The notes: generated by a model not told the origin, from the letters alone. A stretch of DNA of 64,000 nucleotides from Streptococcus equinus (GCF_900101445.1 NZ_FNKE01000002.1:62001-126000), one strand, 5' to 3'; counted from the stretch's first letter, positions 37,556 to 46,591 are shown. Numbers and translations are program-made.

Positions 37556-37582
37556 GAGCGAGTGAAAAACTCGCTCTTTTTT
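37556..37582 (+). terminator. Terminator of the EIIB-EIIA transcript
   Basis: GAGCGAGT (37556-37563) pairs with ACTCGCTC (37569-37576) followed by TTTTTT. Confidence 0.88.
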
Positions 37583-37593
37583 CATCATAAAAG

Positions 37594-37630
37594 AAGCTCC
37601 CTTCCTTGGTTAGAGGAAGGGAGCTTTTTG
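37594..37630. terminator. Second, bidirectional terminator before the convergent GH1 gene
   Basis: AAGCTCCCTTCC (37594-37605) pairs perfectly with GGAAGGGAGCTT (37615-37626), then TTTG on the plus strand and a T-rich tract on the minus strand. Confidence 0.8.
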
Positions 37631-37731
37631 TTTGAATTAATAAAAGGATAGAAGTTTTGATTACCGAGGATGGGTGATAATCATAAGTACTAATTTTTAA
37701 TTGGAGGATTGAAATATGGGATTAGGAGGGA

Positions 37732-39132
37732 TTAATCGTTAAAACCATTATCGATAGTGACTTGTTTGAACCATTCACCTGATTTTTTAATGGTTTTGAT
37801 TTGAGTGTGGATGTTATTTGAGATGAATCCGTAGCGGTTACGGTAAGCATTCATCCAAGACCAGCAGTCAATAGGTGTCCAAAGATGGTAACCAAAGCAA
37901 TTTGACCCTTCTTGGATACCACGGTGAAGGCAAGCAAGGTGTTCTTTGATGAAATCAATACGGTAGTCATCTTGGACTTGCCCCTTCTCATCCATGAAGC
38001 GTTCCTCGCGAGAGACACCCATGCCATTTTCAGAGACGAACCAAGGAATATTATTGTAGTTATCGCGGATGTTAATGGTGATATCATAAATGGCTTCTGG
38101 GTAAATTTCCCAGCCTTTATCAATATTCATGCGACGTCCTGGCATATTGTATTCGTCGTAGTAACGATTTGGCATCCAATCACCGACAGAGTTTGGTGCA
38201 ATGTCTGGTGCTTTGACACGATTTGGGTGGTAGAAGTTAACCCCTAAGAAATCAACGGTATTATTTTTGAAGATTTCAGCATCTTCAGGTTGGGTTTGCC
38301 AGATGACACCGTCTTTTTTAAGAACTTCTTCAAGTTCTTCTGGGAAATGTCCCTTGATAGCTGGTTCAAGGAACATTTTGTTATTCCAAAGTTCAGCAAA
38401 GTGTGCTGCTGCTTGGTCGTCGTAAGAATCAGAAGCGGCGTATGTAGGTGTCAAGTTTAAAACAGTACCGATACGACCGCCATCTTTATCCAAACCAAGT
38501 TCTCTGAACTTAGCGATGGCTTTTGCAGATGCAATATTCAAGTTATAAGCGACTTGGACAGCTTTTTTGCCGTCGACTAATTTTGGATAGTGGAATTGGT
38601 AAAGGTATTCACCATCAACGACCACCATCGGTTCATTGTGAGTGGTCCAATCTTTGACACGGTCACCAAATGCTTTGAAAGCTTGCTCAGCAAAGCCTAC
38701 ATAAAGGTCAACCACATGACGTGATTCCCAACCACCATATTTATGATAAAGTTCGACTGGTAAGTCGAAGTGGTGTAGGTTCATGATTGGACGAATACCA
38801 TTTTCGATAAAGCAATCAATGACTTTATTGTAGAAGTCTACTGCATCTTGGTTGACAGTGTTTTTTTCAAGGTCATCGATCAAACGTGTCCATTGAATAG
38901 AAGTACGGACACTATTTAAACCGACTTTCTTCATCAAAGCAATATCTTCTTTATAGCTATTGTAAAAGTTAGAGGCTGTGTCTGGTCCAACTTGGTTATA
39001 AAAAGCTTCAGGTTCAATTTCATACCAATAGTCAAACATATTAGCATGTTTCTTATTGAAACGTCCTTCACTTTGAGGTCCAGATGTTGCAGCTCCCCAC
39101 CAGAAATCTTCTGGAAATGTGTAAGTTGCCAT
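37732..39132 (-). CDS. GH1 6-phospho-beta-glucosidase
   Basis: A 466-residue cytosolic retaining glycosidase. Glu167 in TTHNEP is the acid/base and Glu368 in VSENGMG the nucleophile; FPEDFWWGAATSGPQSEG is the usual GH1 opening. Because it lies between PTS subunits it most likely hydrolyses a phosphorylated beta-glucoside. The C-terminal phosphate-binding segment (YGFISNNIHTQIKTIKKSGE) is less canonical than that of LacG, so specificity is uncertain. It is inverted relative to the PTS genes. A promoter on the minus strand, TTGTCT and TATAAT around 39166-39193, faces away from the IIC promoter. Confidence 0.88.
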   Translation of the reverse strand: MATYTFPEDFWWGAATSGPQSEGRFNKKHANMFDYWYEIEPEAFYNQVGPDTASNFYNSYKEDIALMKKVGLNSVRTSIQWTRLIDDLEKNTVNQDAVDFYNKVIDCFIENGIRPIMNLHHFDLPVELYHKYGGWESRHVVDLYVGFAEQAFKAFGDRVKDWTTHNEPMVVVDGEYLYQFHYPKLVDGKKAVQVAYNLNIASAKAIAKFRELGLDKDGGRIGTVLNLTPTYAASDSYDDQAAAHFAELWNNKMFLEPAIKGHFPEELEEVLKKDGVIWQTQPEDAEIFKNNTVDFLGVNFYHPNRVKAPDIAPNSVGDWMPNRYYDEYNMPGRRMNIDKGWEIYPEAIYDITINIRDNYNNIPWFVSENGMGVSREERFMDEKGQVQDDYRIDFIKEHLACLHRGIQEGSNCFGYHLWTPIDCWSWMNAYRNRYGFISNNIHTQIKTIKKSGEWFKQVTIDNGFND

Positions 39133-39210
39133 AGGATTCTCCTTAATAAGTTTTGGTTTTACAAGTACAATTATACACTTTTAAAATCAAAAGACAATAT
39201 TTTTATACAA

Positions 39211-39244
39211 AAAGACTAGACTTTTACAAAAAATAAGTTATAAT
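39211..39244. promoter_or_regulatory. Divergent control region between GH1 gene and EIIC gene
   Basis: AAAGACTAGACTT at 39211-39223 repeats the motif at 36788. For the plus strand it covers a weak -35 (TAGACT, 39217-39222), 16 bases before TATAAT (39239-39244). It also lies just upstream of the minus-strand GH1 promoter, so one bound repressor could govern both genes. Confidence 0.62.
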
Positions 39245-39282
39245 GATAATGTAAAAACAAATAAATGGAAAGAGGAGTATTT

Positions 39283-40551
39283 ATGAACAAGTTTCTAGAT
39301 GCTATCAGTGACAAACTTTTGCCTTTGGCAAACAAGCTCGCTTCAAATCGTTATTTATCGATTTTGCGTGACGCCTTCATGCTTGCCTTCCCCTTGACTA
39401 TGTTCGGGTCAATTGTCGTGGTTATTTGTAACCTTCCTTTTTTAAACGATGGTACGAAAGCGCTTTTAAACGACCTGCTTGGTAGTGGTCAAAGTGCTAC
39501 CATGTCGATTATGACAGTCTTCGTTACTTTTGGTATTGGTTATTATCTTTCTAAATCTTACGATGTTGAGGGAATTTTCGGGGGTGCTATTTCATTTGCA
39601 AGTTTCCTTATTTTGACACCGTTTTTCACAACAAGTGATGGTGGCGAAAAAGTTTCAAGTGTTTTGAGCCTTGATCGCCTTGGTGCAAAAGGAATGTTTC
39701 TTGGGATGATTGTCGCTTTTCTTGCTGCTGAAATTTACAGCCGCACGAGCAAAAAAGGATGGCAAATTAAAATGCCCGACAGTGTACCACCTGCAGTTGC
39801 TAAGTCTTTTGCGGCTTTGATTCCAGCTATTTTGACACTTTCATTCTTTACAGCGATTAATGCTGTTGTGACAGTTGGTTTCAAAACAAATCTTCACGAT
39901 GTGATTTATAACGTTATTCAAGTTCCGCTTGTCGGTCTTGGAAGTAGTATCTGGGCAACTTTGGTTGCAATCTTCTTTATTCAATTCCTGTGGTTCTTTG
40001 GTCTACATGGGCAAATTCTTGTGAACTCAGTCATGGACCCTGTTTGGAATACATTGATGTTTGAAAACTTGGAAGCTTACAAGGCAGGTGAACACCTTCC
40101 TCACATTATCTCAAAACCTTTCATGGAAACATTCACTGTTGGTCTTGGTGGTTCAGGGATGACGCTTGCAGTTGTTATTATCATGGCCTTTATCATGAAG
40201 AAAAAACAATATCGTGATGTTGGTCGTTTGGCACTTGGTGCTGGTATCTTTAACGTTAATGAGCCAGTAATCTTTGGTTTGCCAATCGTTTTGAATGCTA
40301 CAATTCTTATTCCATGGGTTATTTCACCAATTATTGTCACAGCCCTTAACTATTTTGTGATGTCAATTGGTCTTGTTCCTGCACCAACAGGGGTTTCAGT
40401 TCCTTGGACAGTACCTGTCTTCTTTAGTGGAATGATTGCGACAAACTCACTTGCTGGTGGACTTCTTCAAATTGTGGACTGCTTGATTGTTGGCTGTATT
40501 TGGCTACCATTCTTGCACATGCTGGACAAACAACCTGAATCTGCGCTATAA
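39283..40551 (+). CDS. PTS EIIC, cellobiose family
   Basis: A 422-residue membrane permease of the lac/cel EIIC family. GAGGAG sets the start at ATG 39283 (MNKFLDAISDKLLPLANKLA). Around ten hydrophobic segments and the conserved blocks WFFGLHGQILVNSVMDP and FNVNEPVIFGLPIVLN, the sugar-binding EIIC signature, are present. It completes the split EIIB/EIIA/EIIC set encoded at 36892-37543. It contains no EIIB domain, unlike LacE at 61223. Confidence 0.93.
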   Translation: MNKFLDAISDKLLPLANKLASNRYLSILRDAFMLAFPLTMFGSIVVVICNLPFLNDGTKALLNDLLGSGQSATMSIMTVFVTFGIGYYLSKSYDVEGIFGGAISFASFLILTPFFTTSDGGEKVSSVLSLDRLGAKGMFLGMIVAFLAAEIYSRTSKKGWQIKMPDSVPPAVAKSFAALIPAILTLSFFTAINAVVTVGFKTNLHDVIYNVIQVPLVGLGSSIWATLVAIFFIQFLWFFGLHGQILVNSVMDPVWNTLMFENLEAYKAGEHLPHIISKPFMETFTVGLGGSGMTLAVVIIMAFIMKKKQYRDVGRLALGAGIFNVNEPVIFGLPIVLNATILIPWVISPIIVTALNYFVMSIGLVPAPTGVSVPWTVPVFFSGMIATNSLAGGLLQIVDCLIVGCIWLPFLHMLDKQPESAL

Positions 40552-40572
40552 TATGACTATAGTTTAAAATTA

Positions 40573-40586
40573 TTAGTCTATACAAG
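40573..40586 (+). promoter_or_regulatory. Possible autoregulatory operator before the GntR gene
   Basis: TTAGTCTATACAAG shares the AGTCTA core with the reverse complement of the 36788 and 39211 motifs and lies 18 bases before the GntR ATG. The match is partial. Confidence 0.4.
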
Positions 40587-40603
40587 TAGAGTAGGAGCGA
40601 TCT

Positions 40604-41329
40604 ATGTCAAAATATGAAGAGATTGCAGGGATTATTCGAGCTAGAATTTCAGATGGAACGTATCCGATTGATTCCATGTTGCCGATTCAGTCTGATTTGG
40701 CAAAGGAATTTGGCGTTAGTCGAATGACGGTGAAAAAAGCTATTGAGATGTTAACTATCGAAGGCTTGGTCATTTCAAAACAGGGAAATGGGACCAAGGT
40801 TTTGAATTCTTCATTTTGGGACAAAGAGGATTCAAAATTTCGATTGAACAACTACAATGGTTTAAGCCACGATATGAAGGATGACCCTCGACAATTAACG
40901 AGTCAAATTATTGAGTTTACGGTTGAATTTCCCGATGCGGAAATTGCCGAACGACTTCAAGTGGAAGAATCAACGCCAGTTTATAAGATTATTCGATTAC
41001 GTCTCTTAGATGGTGAGCCGTATGCGCTTGAGCATACTTACATGGCTTGCGATTTAGTTCCAGGTCTGGATGATAGTATTTTATTAGCATCCGTTTATGA
41101 TTACCTTTGGAATACTTTGGAACTTAAATTTGCGGGGTCTTATCGTCATATTACAGCTGAAAAGCCTGACCATTATGACAAAGATTACCTTGCTTGCAAG
41201 GATGATGACCCGATTTTGCAAGTTGAGCAAGTGGTTTATTTGGAAAATGGTAGACCAATTGAGTATTCACGTACGCGAAATCGTTACGATATCCGCGGGT
41301 ATTCATTGCTAGATGTTAAAAATAGTTAA
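40604..41329 (+). CDS. GntR/HutC-family regulator of the beta-glucoside PTS
   Basis: A 241-residue regulator with an N-terminal winged helix (YEEIAGIIRARISDGTYPIDSMLP, VSRMTVKKAIEMLTIEGLV) and a C-terminal UTRA ligand-binding domain from about residue 90 (SQIIEFTVEFPDAEIAERL). AGGAGCGATCT precedes the ATG. It follows the EIIC gene and repeated AAGACTAGACTT motifs upstream of the PTS genes are its likely operators. UTRA domains commonly bind phosphorylated sugars. It is a paralogue of the GntR protein encoded at 46592. Confidence 0.88.
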   Translation: MSKYEEIAGIIRARISDGTYPIDSMLPIQSDLAKEFGVSRMTVKKAIEMLTIEGLVISKQGNGTKVLNSSFWDKEDSKFRLNNYNGLSHDMKDDPRQLTSQIIEFTVEFPDAEIAERLQVEESTPVYKIIRLRLLDGEPYALEHTYMACDLVPGLDDSILLASVYDYLWNTLELKFAGSYRHITAEKPDHYDKDYLACKDDDPILQVEQVVYLENGRPIEYSRTRNRYDIRGYSLLDVKNS

Positions 41330-41346
41330 GAGTCGATAAGGTAACG

Positions 41347-41400
41347 GTTAAGTCTGGAGAAAAGTCTCCAGGCTTAACTGCTGAACGGGGAAATCCCCCG
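41347..41400 (+). promoter_or_regulatory. Two tandem hairpins in the manA leader
   Basis: GTTAAGTCTGGAGA (41347-41360) pairs with TCTCCAGGCTTAAC (41365-41378). CGGGG (41386-41390) pairs with CCCCG (41396-41400). No T run follows either, and the ribosome-binding site comes next, so these are leader structures rather than ordinary terminators. Confidence 0.5.
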
Positions 41401-41416
41401 AAAGAAAGGACAAATT

Positions 41417-42367
41417 ATGGCAGAACCATTATTTTTAAAAGCACAAATGCACGATAAAATTTGGGGTGGGACTAAGCTTCGTGATGAGTTTGGTTACGAT
41501 ATTCCAACAGAAACGACTGGCGAATACTGGGCAATCTCAGCTCACCCAAATGGTGTATCAATTGTGGATAATGGGACTTATAAAGGACAAGGCTTAGATA
41601 AACTTTACCGTGACCACAAAGAGCTTTTTGGTAATCCAAAATCTGAAGTCTTTCCATTGTTAACTAAAATTTTGGATGCCAACGATTGGCTTAGTGTTCA
41701 AGTTCACCCAGATGATGCTTACGCTCTTGAGCATGAAGGGGAGCTTGGTAAGACAGAATGCTGGTATGTCATTGCAGCGGATGAAGATTCTGAGATTATT
41801 TACGGTCATAATGCTAAATCTAAAGAAGAACTTGCCAAGATGATTGAAGCAGGTGATTGGGATAATTTGTTGACAAAAGTTCCAGTCAAAGCAGGTGATT
41901 TCTTCTACGTACCAAGCGGCACAATGCACGCCATTGGTAAAGGCATTTTGATTTTGGAAACACAACAATCAAGTGATACAACTTATCGCGTCTACGATTT
42001 TGACCGTCGAGATGCTGCTGGAAATCTCCGTGATCTTCATATCAAACAATCAATTGATGTCTTAACCATTGGTGAACCAGCTAACAGCACCCCTGTGACT
42101 CTCGGTGTGAATAACTTGACTTCAAGCCTTTTGGTGTCAAATGAATTCTTTGCGGTTTATAAATGGATGGTGTCAGGTGAAGTTGCTTTTAGTCAAACAG
42201 CTCCATATCTTTTGGTCAGTGTTTTGTCTGGTCAAGGTAGCTTAACTGTTGATAACTGTGTTTATAACGTGAAAAAAGGTGACCATTTTATTCTTCCAAA
42301 TGATGTGAAAACTTGGAAATTTGATGGCGACCTAGAAATCATTGCTAGTCACCCAAATGAAAACTAA
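41417..42367 (+). CDS. manA: Mannose-6-phosphate isomerase (type I, short form)
   Basis: A 316-residue zinc enzyme interconverting mannose 6-phosphate and fructose 6-phosphate. Zinc ligands lie in QVHPDDAYALEHEG and KTECWYV and near TMHAIGKG; VFPLLTKILDANDWLSVQVHP is diagnostic. AGAAAGGAC precedes the ATG. It could feed mannose from the GH5 mannanase encoded nearby into glycolysis, although manA is also a housekeeping gene. Two hairpins lie in its leader. Confidence 0.94.
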   Translation: MAEPLFLKAQMHDKIWGGTKLRDEFGYDIPTETTGEYWAISAHPNGVSIVDNGTYKGQGLDKLYRDHKELFGNPKSEVFPLLTKILDANDWLSVQVHPDDAYALEHEGELGKTECWYVIAADEDSEIIYGHNAKSKEELAKMIEAGDWDNLLTKVPVKAGDFFYVPSGTMHAIGKGILILETQQSSDTTYRVYDFDRRDAAGNLRDLHIKQSIDVLTIGEPANSTPVTLGVNNLTSSLLVSNEFFAVYKWMVSGEVAFSQTAPYLLVSVLSGQGSLTVDNCVYNVKKGDHFILPNDVKTWKFDGDLEIIASHPNEN

Positions 42368-42388
42368 TTATAAGTAGACATAAACAAA

Positions 42389-42420
42389 AAGGAATCCGAA
42401 AATTTCGGATTCCTTTTTTA
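42389..42420. terminator. Bidirectional terminator between manA and panD
   Basis: AAGGAATCCGAAA and TTTCGGATTCCTT face each other around 42389-42415 with T runs on both strands. Confidence 0.9.
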
Positions 42421-42421
42421 T

Positions 42422-42823
42422 TTATTTTTCAACTTCAAGGTCGTACAAACGCCCTGCTTTTTCGTAGCGCGTGAAGCGTGCGAGTTTATTATTGTCATCA
42501 ACGAAGACGACGCGTGGCTTGTGCGTTTTAGCTTCTTCAGGTGTGAAGTCAGCGTATGACATGATGATGACGTGGTCACCGACATTGACGAGTTTTGCTG
42601 CGGCACCGTTAAGGCAAATCTCACCTTTCCCTGGTTCGCCAGCGATGATGTAGGTTTCAAGGCGGCTGCCGGTCTCCACATCAGCAATCTGTACTTTTTC
42701 GTATTCCACCATACCAGCTAGTTCAAAAAGTTCTGGGTCGACGGTGATACTACCAACATAATCCACCTCAGCACCCGTTACGACAGCGCGGTGAATTTTT
42801 GATTTTAACATTTGAATGTGCAC
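42422..42823 (-). CDS. panD: Aspartate 1-decarboxylase
   Basis: A 133-residue pyruvoyl enzyme making beta-alanine from aspartate for pantothenate. GTG at 42823 is taken as start ([12 protein letters not shown]) because this places the self-cleavage site exactly at Gly24-Ser25 (DYVGSIT), as in E. coli PanD; GGGAG lies ten bases upstream. [21 protein letters not shown] is the conserved core. It is the last gene of a panB-panC-panD operon, 14 bases after panC. Confidence 0.93.
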   Translation of the reverse strand: MHIQMLKSKIHRAVVTGAEVDYVGSITVDPELFELAGMVEYEKVQIADVETGSRLETYIIAGEPGKGEICLNGAAAKLVNVGDHVIIMSYADFTPEEAKTHKPRVVFVDDNNKLARFTRYEKAGRLYDLEVEK

Positions 42824-42837
42824 GATTTTTTTCTCCC

Positions 42838-43680
42838 TTACTCGTAGATGTGATTGTCAATTAAGCGTGTCTTGCCAATGTAAACCGCAATGGCATTGAG
42901 GACAGGACGGTCGATTTCGCTAACGGGTTCTAGAGTTTTCCAGTCCACAAATTCGACATAATCAATCTTTGCTAGCGGTTCTTTTTCAATAAAAGCAGTC
43001 ATAGCTTCTTTTAATTTGCTAGTGTCTTTTTCGCCATCAGAAATCATCTTTTCAGCAAGAGCCAAACTTTGTGAAAGAACAAGAGCAGCTTTTCGTTCGT
43101 CAGCTGAAAGGTAAGTATTACGGGAACTTTTAGCAAGTCCGTCAGCCTCACGAACGATTGGGCAACCAACGATTTCAAGGTTGAAATTCAAATCTTCAAC
43201 CATGTGTTTGATGACAGCCAGTTGTTGCGCATCTTTTTGACCAAAGTAGGCTTTATTTGGTTCCACAATGTTGAAGAGTTTTCCAACGACGGTACAAACT
43301 CCACGAAAATGAATTGGGCGTGTTTTCCCGCAAAGTCCCTTCGTCAACGTTGACATGTCAATGAAACTTGAAAAAGTAGGAGAGTACATGTCGCTAGGTT
43401 CTGGATTGAAAATCAGGCTAGCGCCTGCGGCTTCACAGAGTTTGGCATCTTGTTCCAAATCACGTGGGTAGCTTTCAAGGTCTTCAGTCGGAGCAAATTG
43501 AATTGGATTGACAAAAACGCTGACAACAACGTGGTCATTTTCAGAAACAGCTTTGTCAATCAAACTCTTATGCCCTTCGTGAAGGTAGCCCATTGTGGGA
43601 ACAAGTCCGATAGTTTTTCCATCTGCTTTCCAAGCTTGAACAGCTTTTCGAACGTCTTCAACGGTGTGAACGATTTTCAT
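42838..43680 (-). CDS. panC: Pantothenate synthetase
   Basis: A 280-residue ATP-dependent ligase joining pantoate and beta-alanine. The nucleotidyl-transferase motif is [14 protein letters not shown], followed by [31 protein letters not shown] and the KSSRNTYLS block corresponding to the KMSKS loop. It is 23 bases after panB. Most streptococci need external pantothenate, so a complete panBCD set is notable and is one reason to suggest the S. gallolyticus/bovis group. Confidence 0.94.
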   Translation of the reverse strand: MKIVHTVEDVRKAVQAWKADGKTIGLVPTMGYLHEGHKSLIDKAVSENDHVVVSVFVNPIQFAPTEDLESYPRDLEQDAKLCEAAGASLIFNPEPSDMYSPTFSSFIDMSTLTKGLCGKTRPIHFRGVCTVVGKLFNIVEPNKAYFGQKDAQQLAVIKHMVEDLNFNLEIVGCPIVREADGLAKSSRNTYLSADERKAALVLSQSLALAEKMISDGEKDTSKLKEAMTAFIEKEPLAKIDYVEFVDWKTLEPVSEIDRPVLNAIAVYIGKTRLIDNHIYE

Positions 43681-43703
43681 GTAATGTCATGCCTCTTTTC
43701 TAA

Positions 43704-44531
43704 TTAATAGAGCTTTTCAATAATACTGTCATCAATATGATATTCATTATCAGGTGTTGGGAATTTCTGAGCGTCAACATCTTCGATATAGTTTTTGACA
43801 GCGTCGGAGATGAGCTCGCCGATGTTGGCATAGCGTTTGACGAATTTTGGTGTGAAATCAGAGAATAACCCCAACAAATCAGCGTAAACTAACACTTGTC
43901 CATCGGTTTGATTGCCAGCGCCAATCCCAATGGTTGGAATATCTAGCTGTTTGGTTACAAGTTGGGCGAGTTTAGCTGGGATAGCTTCAAGAACCACGGC
44001 AAAAGCACCAGCTTCTTGAACAGCTTTGGCATCTTCTAGAAGTTGTTTGGCAGCAGCTTCGGTTTTGGCTTGAACTTTGAAACCGCCGAAGGCATTGATG
44101 TGTTGTGGGGTTAAACCAAGGTGAGCACAAACTGGAATCCCAGCCTCCACCATTGCCTTGATTTGTGGACAGACACTTTTACCACCTTCTAATTTGACGG
44201 CTTGGCAATGAGTCTCCTTCATCAAGCGCCCAGCATTTTCCACAGCTTTTTCAACTGATACTTGATAAGACATAAAAGGCATATCAACGATAACCAGAGC
44301 GTTTTTAGCCCCTCTGCAGACTGCTTTGCCATGATGAATCATATCTTCCATGGTTACTGAAATAGTGTCATCGTAGCCTAGCATGACGTTGCCAAGAGAA
44401 TCACCAACAAGAATGCTGTTGACACCAGTGCTATCGATTAATTTTGCTGTTGAGTAGTCGTAGGCGGTTAACATGGTTAACTTTTTACCGTCTGCTTTAG
44501 CTTTTTGAAAGCTCAATACGGTATTTTTCAT
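43704..44531 (-). CDS. panB: 3-methyl-2-oxobutanoate hydroxymethyltransferase
   Basis: A 275-residue Mg2+-dependent aldol-type enzyme forming ketopantoate from alpha-ketoisovalerate and methylene-tetrahydrofolate. [29 protein letters not shown] and [14 protein letters not shown]-like blocks (here [15 protein letters not shown]) and [17 protein letters not shown] are family landmarks. AAAGGAG stands before the ATG, and TATAAT on the minus strand at 44591-44596 is a likely -10. It is the first gene of panBCD. No panE is visible. Confidence 0.94.
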   Translation of the reverse strand: MKNTVLSFQKAKADGKKLTMLTAYDYSTAKLIDSTGVNSILVGDSLGNVMLGYDDTISVTMEDMIHHGKAVCRGAKNALVIVDMPFMSYQVSVEKAVENAGRLMKETHCQAVKLEGGKSVCPQIKAMVEAGIPVCAHLGLTPQHINAFGGFKVQAKTEAAAKQLLEDAKAVQEAGAFAVVLEAIPAKLAQLVTKQLDIPTIGIGAGNQTDGQVLVYADLLGLFSDFTPKFVKRYANIGELISDAVKNYIEDVDAQKFPTPDNEYHIDDSIIEKLY

Positions 44532-44662
44532 GAGAGTCTCCTTTCACCAAAAGCCACAAAAACTTTTAGAATAAAACATGTCTAGCTAACATTATATCAA
44601 ATATTCAGAAAATTTTAAATTGTAGGTCAAAAATAAGTAGTGAGAAAGCATTGCTATTAACA

Positions 44663-44692
44663 TAAAAGAGCCTGAAGCGTAGTTCAGACTCT
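44663..44692 (-). terminator. Terminator of the mannanase gene
   Basis: On the minus strand AGAGTCTGAA and TTCAGGCTCT pair (one mismatch) around a six-base loop, followed by TTTTATG. Confidence 0.75.
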
Positions 44693-44705
44693 GAGTGTGA
44701 AATGA

Positions 44706-46148
44706 TTAGTCAAAAATACTGCAAGATTTTGAGGTGTTTTTGATACCATTTGTGTCATTGATAATGGCGTTACCTTGCTCAGTCAATTGTGTACCAGCCC
44801 AATCTTGGACCATGTCGAGATAAGCAAGTTCACTGCTATTTCCTTTCCAAGACCAGCCAAGATACCCAACACCTTTTGCTTGAGAGTAGCTCATGATTGT
44901 CTTGTAATCGATTGGACCATTTGTGTGTTTAATACCAAATTCACCGATACATAACGGTGCCCCAACGGCTAGTGATGAATCAATATTAGTTTGAACAGCA
45001 CCGTAAGCTCCAGCGTATTCGTACATGTGGATTGAGAAAATAAGGTTGTGCTCTGAATCGGATTGGACGACACTTTGGCCAGCATCTGCGATTGATTTTG
45101 GATATTGTCCCCAGCCTGCGCAGTCAACCATGATGGTATTTTTGATACCAACGTTACGAAGTTTGGGGATAACTTGTTGATAACCTGCTGCCCAGTTTGA
45201 ACTATCCCAAGCTCCGCCCCATTCATTGGCGATGTTTAAGATGACATGGTCTTCGTTTCCAATGAGAGCATCTTTCATTTCTATCCAGTAATTAGCGGCA
45301 TTTTCCAAATCTTGAATGTTATCTGAACCAGTAGCGTCGTGTGCTTCGACGATAGCAATCAAGTGGTTGTCTTTACAAAGTTTGATAAGTTTTTGAATTT
45401 CTGCTAGTGAAGTTTTGCTGTATTGCTGCCCGTCTCCCATAACGATACGAATACAGTTGGCTCCAGTTTTTGCAATAGCAGGAATGGCAGTGTCTTCCTG
45501 ACCTTTATACCAAGCATAAGGGTAGTTAATACCGCGCATGATAAATGGATTGCCTTTGGCATCATAGAGAGTTGTTCCATTTGTGTGAAAGCCACTGGTT
45601 GTGGTTACTGGATTAGGGTTGGGATGATCTTCACCTACTTTGGTAAATTCCCATTTTTGATTAGTCCCATTAGTATCAGACCATTGTTGGACGTTAGCAC
45701 CTGCATTAGTTGCGCCACGAGCGACGTCGAGTACTTTTCCGCTAACAGCAGAGACTAACTTGTAAGAACCGTCGCCGTTATCAACAATTTTCCACTTTTG
45801 ACAAGTCCCGTTAGTATCGTCCCATTGCTGCACATTAGCGCCATCATATGTTGCAGCAGAAGCAACATCGAGTACTTTTCCACTATTTACAGATACCAAT
45901 TTATAATAGCCGTCGCCAGTATCAAGGACTGTCCATTTTTGATTAGTCCCGTCAGTGTCGTCCCACTGTTGGACGTTAGCGCCCGCATTAGTTGCACCAC
46001 GAGCGACATCAAGAACTTTCCCACTGTGCTTTGCTGTGATTTTGTAAGTATTTCCTGAAATAATCGCATCAGCTTTTACCTCATGAGCTGCTACAATACC
46101 AGAAAGTAATGTTAGTGCCGTTAAAGATCCAATGAGTGTTTTTTTCAT
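44706..46148 (-). CDS. Secreted GH5 endo-beta-1,4-mannanase with N-terminal ricin-type lectin domain
   Basis: A 480-residue extracellular enzyme. The signal peptide runs to about KADA (residues 1-28). Residues about 30-170 form a beta-trefoil lectin with three GKVLDVA...GANVQQW repeats (CBM13/ricin B type). The GH5 domain starts near 190 (GTTLYDAKGNPFIMRGINYPYAWYK) and matches subfamily 8 bacterial mannanases as I recall the Bacillus enzymes. Glu309 in NIANEWGG is the acid/base and Glu403 in IGEFGIKH the nucleophile. GGGGGAG precedes the ATG. There is no wall anchor, so it is released. A GntR regulator and ROK kinase lie on the opposite side of its promoter. Confidence 0.92.
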   Translation of the reverse strand: MKKTLIGSLTALTLLSGIVAAHEVKADAIISGNTYKITAKHSGKVLDVARGATNAGANVQQWDDTDGTNQKWTVLDTGDGYYKLVSVNSGKVLDVASAATYDGANVQQWDDTNGTCQKWKIVDNGDGSYKLVSAVSGKVLDVARGATNAGANVQQWSDTNGTNQKWEFTKVGEDHPNPNPVTTTSGFHTNGTTLYDAKGNPFIMRGINYPYAWYKGQEDTAIPAIAKTGANCIRIVMGDGQQYSKTSLAEIQKLIKLCKDNHLIAIVEAHDATGSDNIQDLENAANYWIEMKDALIGNEDHVILNIANEWGGAWDSSNWAAGYQQVIPKLRNVGIKNTIMVDCAGWGQYPKSIADAGQSVVQSDSEHNLIFSIHMYEYAGAYGAVQTNIDSSLAVGAPLCIGEFGIKHTNGPIDYKTIMSYSQAKGVGYLGWSWKGNSSELAYLDMVQDWAGTQLTEQGNAIINDTNGIKNTSKSCSIFD

Positions 46149-46221
46149 TAGTTTTCTCCCCCTAAAAAGTTTTAGGCCCTTATGTTTTGAATATAACTTT
46201 TTTCCGCGGTAAATAAAGCAA

Positions 46222-46263
46222 TTGTATACAAATAATCAAAAAAAGTTTCAGGAAGCGCATCCA
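46222..46263 (-). promoter_or_regulatory. Mannanase promoter with overlapping palindrome and cre
   Basis: On the minus strand CTGAAA (46246-46251) and TATACA (46223-46228) are 17 bases apart. The -10 lies in the palindrome TTGTATACAA (46222-46231), a GntR/HutC-like half-site pattern. AGGAAGCGCATCCA (46250-46263) differs from the cre consensus at one key base and covers the -35. Confidence 0.55.
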
Positions 46264-46283
46264 AAAAAAGTATAACATAATTC

Positions 46284-46309
46284 TTTATAAAAGTATATAC
46301 TTTTATAAA
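46284..46309. promoter_or_regulatory. Perfect 26-bp palindrome, likely GntR operator
   Basis: The left arm TTTATAAAAGTAT (46284-46296) is exactly mirrored by ATACTTTTATAAA (46297-46309). It lies between the divergent mannanase and GntR genes and overlaps the -35 zone for a possible plus-strand -10 TAAAAT at 46319-46324. Confidence 0.65.
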
Positions 46310-46404
46310 ATAAAATGATAAAATGAAGCTGTCAAAAGAAGGAGGAGGTGAATAGCTTATTAATTGACAAATTTATTATCCGATAATTAAAGAATTTTAT
46401 TAGT

Positions 46405-46466
46405 TAACCATAAAAATCAGAGCAACTTTTAAAATCTCCTGGGCTGTTTTGGTTTTTTTATGGTTA
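46405..46466 (+). promoter_or_regulatory. Long hairpin in the GntR gene leader
   Basis: TAACCATAAAAA (46405-46416) pairs perfectly with TTTTTATGGTTA (46455-46466) around a 38-base loop. An isolated GGAGGAGG at 46341-46348 precedes it without a well-spaced start codon. The stretch up to 46591 has no gene. Confidence 0.45.
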
Positions 46467-46591
46467 CATTTTATGGGAAAAAGTATCATTTACAACAAAT
46501 TATCAATTAACATTTGGAACTTTAGCTCTTCTAGTTTAAAATATAGATAATAATATGCATTAGTTTATATATTAGATTTAGAGGAGAAGCA

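Noticed and set aside
46348-46386. 12-codon frame starting at GTG after a strong GGAGGAGG
   Set aside because: The spacing between GGAGG and GTG is too short for normal initiation; kept only as a remark in the leader entry.
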